Source: an uncultured Pseudomonadota bacterium
Lineage (GTDB): Bacteria > Pseudomonadota > Gammaproteobacteria > Steroidobacterales > Woeseiaceae
Direction: 5' to 3'
Assembly: GCA_913055625.1 (NCBI GenBank)
Contig: CAJXJW010000002.1
Span: 434,001-498,000 of the forward strand
DNA: 64,000 bases
How positions within the stretch are numbered: position 1 is the first letter of the stretch; the number at the start of each line of letters is the position of its first letter. This document shows positions 17,428 through 24,132 of the stretch, piece after piece. Below the pieces are notes generated by a model. That model made no database searches. It was not told where the DNA came from and worked only from the letters and a program-made list of their open reading frames with translations. Position numbers and translations under genes: made by a program.

Positions 17428-18282
17428 TCACGTTTCGGCGATCTCCGGGGCCGGCCACGTGACGTGGTACCCGTCCATGGCCGCGATGTTCACCGGTACG
17501 CCGTAGACCCGGCTCAGCAGCGCGGCGTCGAGGATCTCGTCCTTCGGGCCATCCGCGGCGATGCGGCCGCCGGACAGCAGGATCACCCGCCCGACCTCGG
17601 GCGGGATCTCGGCCGGGTGGTGCGTGACGAGAACGAGGCTATGACCGCGTCGCGCGAGCTGCCGGAGGCGCGTGAGAACTTCGTAGCTGCCGGCGAGGTC
17701 GAGTCCGGCCGTCGGCTCGTCGAGCACGAGGGTTTCGGGCTCGTGCACGAGCGCACGGGCCAGCAGGCAGCGGCGCTGTTCCCCGGTCGAGAGCTGGCCG
17801 AACCGCCGCGATGCGGCGTCCGCCAGGCCGACGGATTCGAGCGCGCGCCGCGCGGCGTCGCGCTGGGCCCGGGTGACGCGGCCGGCGAGCATGCCGTGAA
17901 CGCCGACGCTCGAGAAGAAGCCCGACAGCACCACGTCCTCCGCGATCACTTCAGGCGCATAGTGCTGCTGCAGCTCCTGCGACACGAAGCCGATCCGGCG
18001 GCGCAGATCCCAGACGTTCCAGCGCGCCCGTCCCAGGATTTCGACGCGGGACGCCGGGTTCTCGACCGGATACAGCTCGCGGTGGATCAGCTTCAGCAGC
18101 GTCGTCTTGCCGGCGCCGTTCGGCCCAAGAATCGCGACGTGTTCGCCCTGTTCGATACGCAGCGACAGATCGTCAAACACGCGCGTCTCACCGCGCCACA
18201 CGGTGACTTTACACAAGTCGAGCAGGGCAGGAATCAGGGTCTCCCTAGAATTGGTCGTGGCTGCGCGTCGGCTTCCAGTCAC
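17428..18282 (-). CDS. Stand-alone ABC transporter ATP-binding protein (ModF/YlmA-like)
   Basis: About 284 aa as a single nucleotide-binding domain: Walker A GPNGAGKTT, Q-loop GFVSQELQQ, signature LSTGEQRRCLLARAL, Walker B ETLVLDEPTAG, and the H-switch LVTHHPAEIP. The insertion FFSSVGVHG after the Q-loop and the R-rich SRVEILGRARWNVWDLRRRI are typical of the iron/molybdate-type single-domain ATPases. No permease or binding protein is adjacent. The start is unclear: GTG 18282 overlaps the preceding gene by 38 bp, while an AGGGAG sits about 25 bp inside the frame, suggesting a non-standard start near 18240. Confidence 0.85.
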   Translation of the reverse strand: MTGSRRAATTNSRETLIPALLDLCKVTVWRGETRVFDDLSLRIEQGEHVAILGPNGAGKTTLLKLIHRELYPVENPASRVEILGRARWNVWDLRRRIGFVSQELQQHYAPEVIAEDVVLSGFFSSVGVHGMLAGRVTRAQRDAARRALESVGLADAASRRFGQLSTGEQRRCLLARALVHEPETLVLDEPTAGLDLAGSYEVLTRLRQLARRGHSLVLVTHHPAEIPPEVGRVILLSGGRIAADGPKDEILDAALLSRVYGVPVNIAAMDGYHVTWPAPEIAET

Positions 18283-18775
18283 GGTACGCCACGTACGCTG
18301 GTTCCGAGTCCTGCTCGAGTTCCTCCAGCTTCACCGCCAGCCACTCGAACCACTCGAACGCTGCGGGATTGCCGAGTTCCGTGCGCATGTCGCGAATCCA
18401 GTGTTCGAGCTTACGGAACAGAAGCATCGAGCTCGTTCCCATGAGGTTTTTGACGACGACCGACGGGACGATCCGGTGGAACACCATGACGCCGATGTTT
18501 TCCATCGTGGTGCTTATGATCATCGCGCAATTCTCGACGTCGCTGCCGCGCGCGCGCACGCCCGCCTTATCGAGGTCGTCAGGCAGGTGCAGTATGCAAT
18601 GGTAGGCGCTGGCAAACTGCGGGCTGCCGAAAAAGCGGAACAGTTCGATGGCCGCCATCTCGCGCCGCTGCTGGCGGAGTTGTCGCATCTGCACGAGCGC
18701 GAAGAACACGCCGCCGATGACGATGAAGGCGCCCAGGATCTCGGCGAGGTCGGCCAATCTCGACAGGTCGTCCAT
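18245..18775 (-). CDS. Small membrane-anchored protein of unknown function
   Basis: 176 aa. One N-terminal transmembrane helix (LGAFIVIGGVFFALVQM) is followed by a basic linker (RQLRQQRREMAAIELFRFF) and a helical cytoplasmic part with FRKLEHWIRDMRTELGNP and EWFEWLAVKLEELE. Proteins of this layout are common near transporters but I cannot name a function. ATG 18775 has a good GGGAG five nt before it. It overlaps the following ABC ATPase frame and lies 22 bp after the MATE gene. Confidence 0.75.
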   Translation of the reverse strand: MDDLSRLADLAEILGAFIVIGGVFFALVQMRQLRQQRREMAAIELFRFFGSPQFASAYHCILHLPDDLDKAGVRARGSDVENCAMIISTTMENIGVMVFHRIVPSVVVKNLMGTSSMLLFRKLEHWIRDMRTELGNPAAFEWFEWLAVKLEELEQDSEPAYVAYRDWKPTRSHDQF

Positions 18776-18797
18776 GTGATCTCCCGGCATACGGTGT

Positions 18798-20207
18798 TCA
18801 GGCTGCGTGGAATTTCCAGCGACCGCGCCGGAAAACGATGACGGACAGCAATGATAGTAAGGATTCGGAAATGACGATAGCGGCAAACACGCCGTTCGGC
18901 CCGAATCCCGCACCCTGGGCGAGCCAGTAGGCGAGCGGTATCTGGAGCATCCAGAAGCAGATGAAGTTCAGTACGGACGGCGTATACGTGTCGCCCGCGC
19001 CGTTCAGCGCCTGGATCATGATCATGCCGACGGCATAGACCGGGTACCCGATGCCGAGTATGCGCAGGCAGGTCGTGCCGTAGACGAGGACGTCCGGGTC
19101 GGAAGTGAACAGCCCGGCGACCTGGGGGGCGAACATCAGCGTCAGCACGCCGACGCCGAACATGAGCATGGCGTTGTAGCGCGCCGCCTGCCAGGCCGAT
19201 GCCGCGGAACGCTCCGGGAGCCCGGCGCCGAGGTTCTGGCCGACGAGAGTTGCGGCGGCGTTGCCGAGACCCCAGGCCGGCAACAGCGCGAACTCGAGCA
19301 TGCGCAGCGCGATCGTGTAGGCGGCAATGGCAGCGCTGCCGTACAGCGCCACGATGCGCATCAGGCCGATCCAGCTGGCGGTGGCGATCAGGAACTGCCC
19401 CACGCCGCCGGCGGAGATGATCAGCATCTGCCGAATGAGCGCGGCGTCCACGCGCAGGTGCGACACGTGGAACGCGAGCCTGCCGCGGCCGCCCGCCAGG
19501 AAATACAGCTGGTAGAGGACGCCCGTCCCGCGCCCGATCGTCGTCGCGACGGCCGCGCCGGTCACGCCGAGTTCCGGGAACGGCCCGAGGCCGAAGATCA
19601 GGCAGGGATCCAGCGCGATGTTGATGGCGTTCGCGAGCCACAGCGATCGCAGCGCCACCGCCGCATCACCGGCGCCGCGGAACGCGGCGTTAAGCAGGAA
19701 CAGGTAGACGATGCTGACCGAGCCGCCGAGCAGGACGGTCGTGTAGCCGACGCCGTTGTCGATCACACTATCGGATGCACCCATCAGGACGAGCAGGTCG
19801 CGCGCGAAGACCACACCGATCAGGCCCGTCGCGATCGAGATGGCGGCGCCGACCCAGATCGCCTGCCCGGTGGTCCGCGCCGCGCCGTCGGCGTCCCGGG
19901 CGCCGACGCGGCGGGAGACCATCGCGGTGACGCCCATGCCCAGCCCGATCGCGACCGCATACAGAACCGTCACGATGGCTTCGGTGATACCGACCGCGGC
20001 GACCGCGTCGGTACCGAGGCGGGACACGAATGCGATGTCGACCACCGCAAAGACCGACTCCATCGCCATTTCCAGCATCATCGGAATGGCGAGCAGGCCG
20101 AGTGCGCGACCCACCGGCCCGCGCGTGAAATCGATGTCGTTGTCGGCGAGTGCTTCGCGCAGGAACGCCATCGCGCGACGCCAGCCTGTCACAGGATGGT
20201 CGGTCAT
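18798..20207 (-). CDS. MATE-family multidrug/sodium efflux transporter
   Basis: 469 aa with twelve predicted membrane helices in two related halves. MATE landmarks include the N-terminal GLLAIPMMLEMAMESVFAVVD, the ISRRVGARD-like MVSRRVGARDADGAARTT, YLFLLNAAFRGAGD, and in the second half VGQNLGAGLPERSAASAWQA and MIQALNGAGDTYTP. It would export cationic compounds with Na+ or H+. It is the first gene of the leftward run ending at 14306. Confidence 0.93.
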   Translation of the reverse strand: MTDHPVTGWRRAMAFLREALADNDIDFTRGPVGRALGLLAIPMMLEMAMESVFAVVDIAFVSRLGTDAVAAVGITEAIVTVLYAVAIGLGMGVTAMVSRRVGARDADGAARTTGQAIWVGAAISIATGLIGVVFARDLLVLMGASDSVIDNGVGYTTVLLGGSVSIVYLFLLNAAFRGAGDAAVALRSLWLANAINIALDPCLIFGLGPFPELGVTGAAVATTIGRGTGVLYQLYFLAGGRGRLAFHVSHLRVDAALIRQMLIISAGGVGQFLIATASWIGLMRIVALYGSAAIAAYTIALRMLEFALLPAWGLGNAAATLVGQNLGAGLPERSAASAWQAARYNAMLMFGVGVLTLMFAPQVAGLFTSDPDVLVYGTTCLRILGIGYPVYAVGMIMIQALNGAGDTYTPSVLNFICFWMLQIPLAYWLAQGAGFGPNGVFAAIVISESLLSLLSVIVFRRGRWKFHAA

Positions 20208-20278
20208 GTTGTCGGCTCTGCCGCGCCGGCAGAGGCGCGCGGTGTTAAGCTGCTCTTGTCATTCCGGAGGTACACGCC

Positions 20279-20446
20279 TTGCCCGAGGGACTTTGGCCCG
20301 TACTGGCCCTGATCGCGTTCGTCCTGGTCTACGTCGTGGTCAGGATCCGCGAGTATATGCGCGTAAGCAATGAGCAGTGGAAAAAAGTCGACAAGTCGAA
20401 GCTGCGCGAATGGGATGACGACGACGATTGGGGAGACCGCGGCTAG
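20279..20446 (+). CDS. 55-residue single-span membrane protein
   Basis: A TTG at 20279 lies 9 nt after a perfect GGAGG (20265-20269). The 55 codons give one transmembrane helix (LWPVLALIAFVLVYVVV) then a charged tail RIREYMRVSNEQWKKVDKSK ending in a run of Asp (WDDDDDWGD). The topology suggests N-out/C-in. It stops inside a CTAG that is also the stop of the convergent antiporter gene. I know no family. Codon use and the strong ribosome-binding site argue that it is real. Confidence 0.65.
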   Translation: MPEGLWPVLALIAFVLVYVVVRIREYMRVSNEQWKKVDKSKLREWDDDDDWGDRG

Positions 20447-22206
20447 TCGCGCACGTCACCGCGCAACAATGCGGCCAGCTCCCGTTCCGTTTCGCGTGAC
20501 GTCTGGATGAGTTTTTCTTCCGAGTCGTGCACCGCGAACTGTTCGGCCAGCAATTGCTCGTCCCTGTCGAGGAACAGGCGCGCGAGTCGCTCGCTTTCCT
20601 CGCGACCAATGCCGAGCTGTTCGAAGACGCGCTCGCCCATCGCGATGCTCGAGAGCAGCGTGTCGCGGAATATGTGCGTGATGCCGAGATCCATCAGCTT
20701 GTGGACGTGGCGGCGGTTTCGCGCGCGGGCGACGATGGTCAGGTTCGGGAAGTACCGCTTACACGTCTGCGCGATACTGAGGGACGTTTCCATGTCGGCT
20801 GTCGCTATCACGAACAACTTCGCCTTGTCGGCGCCGGCCGCACGCAGGACGTCCAGGCGGCGCGCGTCGCCGAAATGAACCTTGTTGCCGTAGCTGCGCA
20901 CCATGCTGACCTGGTCCGGGTCGAACTCCAGGGCCGTGAACGGGCGTCCGCTCATTCTCAACAGCCGGCCGACGATCTGCCCGACGCGGCCGAAACCCGC
21001 GATCAGGACTTCGTTCCCTTCGTCGTCGATCGTATCGAATGCCGGTTGCGGGGGCGATTGCATGCCGCGCGTTGCGCGCTCCGCCAGGACATACAGCAAC
21101 GGCGTGAGCAGCATGGACACGGTGACGGCCAGCGTCAGCTCGGCATTGACGGTCGCGGACAGCGCGCCGGTCTGCGCCGCCAGCGCGAAAATGACGAATG
21201 CAAACTCACCACCCTGCGCCATGGCTGCGGCGAGCTTCAGGGAGCTCGACGTATCGCACATGCCGAATCGACGCGCGAGCAGCACCAGTATCACGGCCTT
21301 GATGGACATGAACCCGGCGACGATACTGAGCAGGCGCAAGGGGTCGCGCAGCAGCATTCCGACGTCGACCGACATGCCGACCGTGATGAAGAACAGCCCG
21401 AGTAGAAGTCCCTTGAACGGCGCGATGTCTGCCTCGAGCTGGTGGCGGTACTCCGAATCCGCCAGCAGCATGCCGGCGACGAAGGCGCCGAGTACCATTG
21501 ACGCGCCGGCGACCTGCATGAGCAGCGCCGCACCGATCACGACCAGCAACGCGGTGGCGGTGAACAGCTCGGGAATGCCGGTTCGCGCGACCAGGAAGAG
21601 CACCGGCTTCAGCAGGTAGCGCCCGCCGACGATCAGCAACAGCAACAGTCCCGTGCTCACGGCGAGTTGCGTGATATCGAGGCTCGTGCCCGCCGCGGAA
21701 TCGCCGAGCAACGGCATGAGTGCCAGCAACGGTATGACGATCAGGTCCTGGAAGAGCAGTATAGAGAACGAGGCTCGGCCATAGCTCGTCGTCAATTCCT
21801 TCTTCTCGGCCAGCATCTGCAGGACAAAGGCGGTGGACGACAAGGCGAGCGCGAAACCCAGCACGATGGCCGACGCCGGCGGCACATCCAGCAGCCACGC
21901 AACCGCGGCGATGGCGGCCGCCGTGATGAAGACCTGCAGGGCACCGAGCCCGAACACCGTGCGGCGCATGATCCACAGGCGCGACGGCTTGAGTTCGAGG
22001 CCGATGATGAACAGCAGCAGCACGACGCCGAATTCCGCGAAATGGCGCGTCTCCTCGTAGTCCGAGATGAGTTCGACGCCGAACGGCCCGATCAGGATGC
22101 CCGCCGCGAGATAGCCGAGTACCGAACCGAAACCGAGTGCGCGACTGATCGGCACCGCGATGATGGCGGCAACGAGAAAGACCAGTGCTTCGACGAGCAA
22201 ACTCAT
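20443..22206 (-). CDS. KefB/KefC-type monovalent cation:proton antiporter with RCK domain
   Basis: 587 aa. A CPA2 antiporter domain of about twelve helices (residues 1-385) includes FGSVLGYLAAGILIGPFGV, LLLFIIGLELKPSRLW, LSSTAFVLQ and LFFITVGMSVD. It is followed by a TrkA-N/RCK nucleotide-binding domain (EVLIAGFGRVGQIVGRLL, ALEFDPDQVSMVRSYG, HFGDARRLDVLRAAG). The protein is likely a glutathione- or NADH-gated K+ efflux system that lowers cytoplasmic pH under electrophile stress. The start ATG 22206 begins MSLLVEALVFL, the usual N-terminus. KefF/KefG partners are not seen. Confidence 0.9.
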   Translation of the reverse strand: MSLLVEALVFLVAAIIAVPISRALGFGSVLGYLAAGILIGPFGVELISDYEETRHFAEFGVVLLLFIIGLELKPSRLWIMRRTVFGLGALQVFITAAAIAAVAWLLDVPPASAIVLGFALALSSTAFVLQMLAEKKELTTSYGRASFSILLFQDLIVIPLLALMPLLGDSAAGTSLDITQLAVSTGLLLLLIVGGRYLLKPVLFLVARTGIPELFTATALLVVIGAALLMQVAGASMVLGAFVAGMLLADSEYRHQLEADIAPFKGLLLGLFFITVGMSVDVGMLLRDPLRLLSIVAGFMSIKAVILVLLARRFGMCDTSSSLKLAAAMAQGGEFAFVIFALAAQTGALSATVNAELTLAVTVSMLLTPLLYVLAERATRGMQSPPQPAFDTIDDEGNEVLIAGFGRVGQIVGRLLRMSGRPFTALEFDPDQVSMVRSYGNKVHFGDARRLDVLRAAGADKAKLFVIATADMETSLSIAQTCKRYFPNLTIVARARNRRHVHKLMDLGITHIFRDTLLSSIAMGERVFEQLGIGREESERLARLFLDRDEQLLAEQFAVHDSEEKLIQTSRETERELAALLRGDVRD

Positions 22207-22343
22207 GCAACATTGTCCGGGACCGGGAGACTCCGGTGAGTGTAATGGCACGGCACGCCGCCCGCGAGGGTCCGCAAGGTTCGTCCGCCGACGTTTTTCG
22301 ATTACACTCGGGCGCCAGTCTTCGATCCGCCGCACAGGCACCT

Positions 22344-23198
22344 ATGTCCCCCACACGAGTCAGCATCGCCGGTTTCGCCCTGTCCTGTCTTGCTGCGCTC
22401 GCGGCGTGCGACCGCGGCGACCCGGCCCCGGCGGCGGCGCCGGAGAGCGGCGCGGCGGCGGACGCGGCCCCGGAGATCATCGACCCGATGCCGGCGCCGG
22501 ATCGCGCCGTCGATTCGGAGTTGCTGCCATACGCCGACGTCGGGGAGAACCTGGTCTACGGCTATTTCGCGTTCCCGTCCGACATGGTCCAACCGTTGCC
22601 GGCCGTGGTGCTGGTACACGACTGGTGGGGCCTGAATGCCGAGGCGCGCAAAGCGGCCGACCGGCTCGCCGCGTCCGGCTACATGGTGCTCGCCATCGAC
22701 ATGTACGCGGGAGAAACCTTCGAACGAGCGGACGAGGCGCGGCAACGCACGATCGCGGTGCTCGAAAACCCGGCGGACGTCGAAGACAACGTGCGCCAGG
22801 CGCTCGAGTTCGTCGACATTGCCGGCGCGCCGTCGGTTGGCATTGTCGGTTGGGGTTTCGGTGGCGGCTGGGCGCTGAACGCGGCGCTCGCGTTCCCGGA
22901 GCGTATCGACGCGGTGACGATGTACTACGGGCAGGTCGGCTCGGATACGACGCGGTTCGATAGCCTGTCCGCGCCCGTGCTCGGGCTGTTTGCCGGCAAC
23001 GATCGGGCCATCCCGGTCGCGACGGTGCAGGCATTCGCGGAGGCCACCCGTCTTGCCGAGATCGAAATTTATCCGGATGCGCGGCACGGGTTCGCCGATT
23101 CGGCGCGGTCAGCGTTCGACCCGCGGGTCGCGGCCACGGCGTGGCAGCGTATGCTCGAGTTCTTCGCGCAATCGCTGACGAGCGAAGACGGGACCTGA
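22344..23198 (+). CDS. Dienelactone-hydrolase-like lipoprotein with the nucleophile replaced
   Basis: 284 aa. The signal peptide ends in a lipobox (LAALAAC), so the protein is probably anchored in the outer membrane or periplasmic face. After a low-complexity Ala/Pro linker comes a dienelactone hydrolase fold: LPAVVLVHDWWGLNAEARKA, YMVLAIDMYAGETF, an Asp in LFAGNDRAIP and a His in DARHGFAD. The nucleophile elbow, normally GxCxGG, reads GWGFGGGW, so the Cys is a Gly. The protein is therefore probably not a classical hydrolase. It is divergent from the antiporter gene. Confidence 0.8.
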   Translation: MSPTRVSIAGFALSCLAALAACDRGDPAPAAAPESGAAADAAPEIIDPMPAPDRAVDSELLPYADVGENLVYGYFAFPSDMVQPLPAVVLVHDWWGLNAEARKAADRLAASGYMVLAIDMYAGETFERADEARQRTIAVLENPADVEDNVRQALEFVDIAGAPSVGIVGWGFGGGWALNAALAFPERIDAVTMYYGQVGSDTTRFDSLSAPVLGLFAGNDRAIPVATVQAFAEATRLAEIEIYPDARHGFADSARSAFDPRVAATAWQRMLEFFAQSLTSEDGT

Positions 23199-23224
23199 GC
23201 CCGGCTTCTGCCGGGGGCGCCGAC

Positions 23225-23494
23225 GTGATCGCCCGACTCGCAACCATCACCTACAAGGCCGCGCGGCGCATCGTCATCGCCGTCGTGGGTGCAACGGTTC
23301 TGCTGCTCGGTGTCGTCATGCTCGTGACGCCGGGGCCGGCCTTCGTCTTTATTCCGCTGGGCCTCGCCATCCTGTCGATCGAGTTCGCGTGGGCGCGGCA
23401 CTGGTTGCGGAAGGTCCGGGAGACGATCAGTCGCCGCTCGGCGAACGGCCAGGGCGACCGTGCCGAGGCGCGCCGCGACGCGGCGAATCACTGA
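23225..23494 (+). CDS. PGPGW-family small transmembrane protein
   Basis: 89 aa from GTG 23225. Two close hydrophobic segments flank the family signature MLVTPGPAFVFIPLGLAIL, followed by EFAWARHWLRKVRE and a basic tail. The family is uncharacterised; members are inner-membrane proteins. It follows the dienelactone-like gene by 26 bp and is probably co-transcribed. No terminator on the plus strand is seen beyond it, only the leftward terminator described below. Confidence 0.75.
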   Translation: MIARLATITYKAARRIVIAVVGATVLLLGVVMLVTPGPAFVFIPLGLAILSIEFAWARHWLRKVRETISRRSANGQGDRAEARRDAANH

Positions 23495-23500
23495 TCCGGG

Positions 23501-23576
23501 AAAAAAATAAGGCGCCGGAGTGCTGCTGTCGGTGACAGGTCAGCGGACCGATTCGAACGAATCGTCCTCCGGCGCC
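23501..23576 (-). terminator. Intrinsic terminator of the leftward sigma-54 transcript, with a two-hairpin head
   Basis: On the minus strand a 9-10 bp closing stem (23576-23568 with 23519-23511, GGCGCCGGA / TCCGGCGCC) is followed at once by TTATTTTTTT (23510-23501). Inside the stem two further hairpins fit: one with arms CGATTC/GAATCG and a four-base loop (23564-23549), and one with CTGTC/GACAG (23538-23526) extended by GCTG/CAGC. The result is a three-way junction in place of a simple hairpin. Confidence 0.75.
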
Positions 23577-23740
23577 CAGGCTTACGGCAGGGGGGGTTGC
23601 CGCCGGGCCTTCCAGGCCCGTTTACGCCGGAGATCCTCTCCGGCACTCGATGCCCTTCCTGGCGGAGCGATCGGGGGGGAGAGAGCCCCGCCCGGTCGGG
23701 CATCGTTGGGGGTCCATAACAAAGGGGGGGGTACCCAACG
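23501..23740 (-). ncRNA. Candidate structured RNA or structured 3' UTR, leftward
   Basis: This 240-bp stretch has no plausible gene but is filled with perfect stems. They are GTTGGG/CCCAAC (23705-23710 with 23734-23739), GATGCCC/GGGCATC (23649-23655 with 23698-23704) holding an inner stem, an 8-bp stem with a 3-base loop (23626-23644), a 6-bp stem (23604-23620), a 5-bp stem with an eight-base loop (23585-23602), and the terminator head. Read leftward, two loops expose GGA, as RsmA/CsrA targets do, and three loops or strands carry runs of seven or eight C. The leftward poly-U terminator at the end fixes the likely strand. The region between 23741 and 23814 shows no gene. It may be a separate sRNA or the 3' UTR of the 37-aa gene. 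Confidence 0.5.
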
Positions 23741-23814
23741 TTGTGGATGTGCGGGCAGTGACGGAACTTATCAAGTGCGCGTCGTACCGCCCGCGGTCTT
23801 GCGTGTATCGGGTG

Positions 23815-23928
23815 TCACAGCCCTGCCGGTACGCGGCTGACGGCAACGGAAGTGGCGAACATCAGGCTGAAAAGCACGACCAGCGCGCCGGCCAGCATGA
23901 GCCCGTTTTGAAAGTAGCGATTGTTCAT
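23815..23928 (-). CDS. 37-residue membrane peptide under a sigma-54 promoter
   Basis: ATG 23928 follows AAGGA by about 8 nt and opens a 37-codon frame. After MNNRYFQNG it is almost entirely one hydrophobic helix (LMLAGALVVLFSLMFATSVAVS), ending RVPAGL. It resembles small single-span membrane regulators in size but matches no family I know. A near-perfect sigma-54 promoter lies about 80 nt upstream, and the divergent gene encodes a sigma-54 activator, so its expression is probably conditional. Downstream comes a structured, terminated region. Confidence 0.6.
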   Translation of the reverse strand: MNNRYFQNGLMLAGALVVLFSLMFATSVAVSRVPAGL

Positions 23929-24006
23929 GATGCAGTCCTTGCAGTGTGTCTGTGGTGGCGCAGCGACCTCGGGAGGTGCTGCGCCGTGATGTCTCGCAGA
24001 CTCTAT

Positions 24007-24023
24007 TGCAGGGACCGTGCCAA
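24007..24023 (-). promoter_or_regulatory. Sigma-54 (-24/-12) promoter for the 37-aa gene
   Basis: On the minus strand the sequence TTGGCACGGTCCCTGCA runs from 24023 to 24007. The GG and GC elements are separated by exactly 10 bp, and TGGCACG is the consensus -24 box; the -12 box is CTGCA instead of TTGCA. The predicted start of transcription is near 23996, about 70 nt before the ATG. An AT-rich block (24026-24053) between promoter and upstream dyads could allow DNA bending. Confidence 0.8.
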
Positions 24024-24068
24024 CTTTGAAATCAAATAAAAAACAATAAGTTACGCGACTAGCGGGGG

Positions 24069-24123
24069 TTACGGAAATCCGTAAACTACGAAAATCCGTG
24101 ACAGCATTTACGGAATTTCGTAT
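24069..24123. promoter_or_regulatory. Three tandem 16-bp dyads: likely activator-binding enhancer sites
   Basis: TTACGGAAATCCGTAA (24069-24084) is a perfect 7-2-7 inverted repeat. Two variants follow: CTACGAAAATCCGTGA (24086-24101) and TTACGGAATTTCGTAT (24108-24123), each with three differences. They lie about 45-100 bp upstream of the -24 element of the leftward sigma-54 promoter and also cover the -35 to -10 of the rightward promoter of the activator gene. Binding by the adjacent activator is inference from position. Confidence 0.7.
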
Positions 24124-24126
24124 AAA
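24098..24126 (+). promoter_or_regulatory. Sigma-70 promoter of the activator gene, overlapped by two dyads
   Basis: GTGACA (24098-24103), a 17-bp spacer, and TATAAA (24121-24126) make a good housekeeping promoter. The expected start is at or next to the ATG at 24133, so the message would be leaderless, in line with the absence of a ribosome-binding site. The second dyad overlaps the -35 and the third covers the spacer and most of the -10, which suggests autorepression. Confidence 0.65.
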
Positions 24127-24132
24127 CGCGCC

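Noticed and set aside
23511..23576. A tRNA-like outline (GC-rich closing stem and TTCGAA in an arm)
   Set aside because: The closing stem is 9-10 bp with only two inner arms, the TTCGAA arm is a self-complementary hairpin without a 7-base T-loop, and a U-run on the minus strand makes it a terminator.
23501..23740. Retron msr-msd RNA
   Set aside because: No reverse transcriptase gene is present in the window and no flanking a1/a2 repeat pair was found.
23705..23746. Integron attC-like core (CCCAAC next to GTTG)
   Set aside because: The paired R-box spacing and the GTTRRRY form do not fit, and there is no integrase or cassette ORF.
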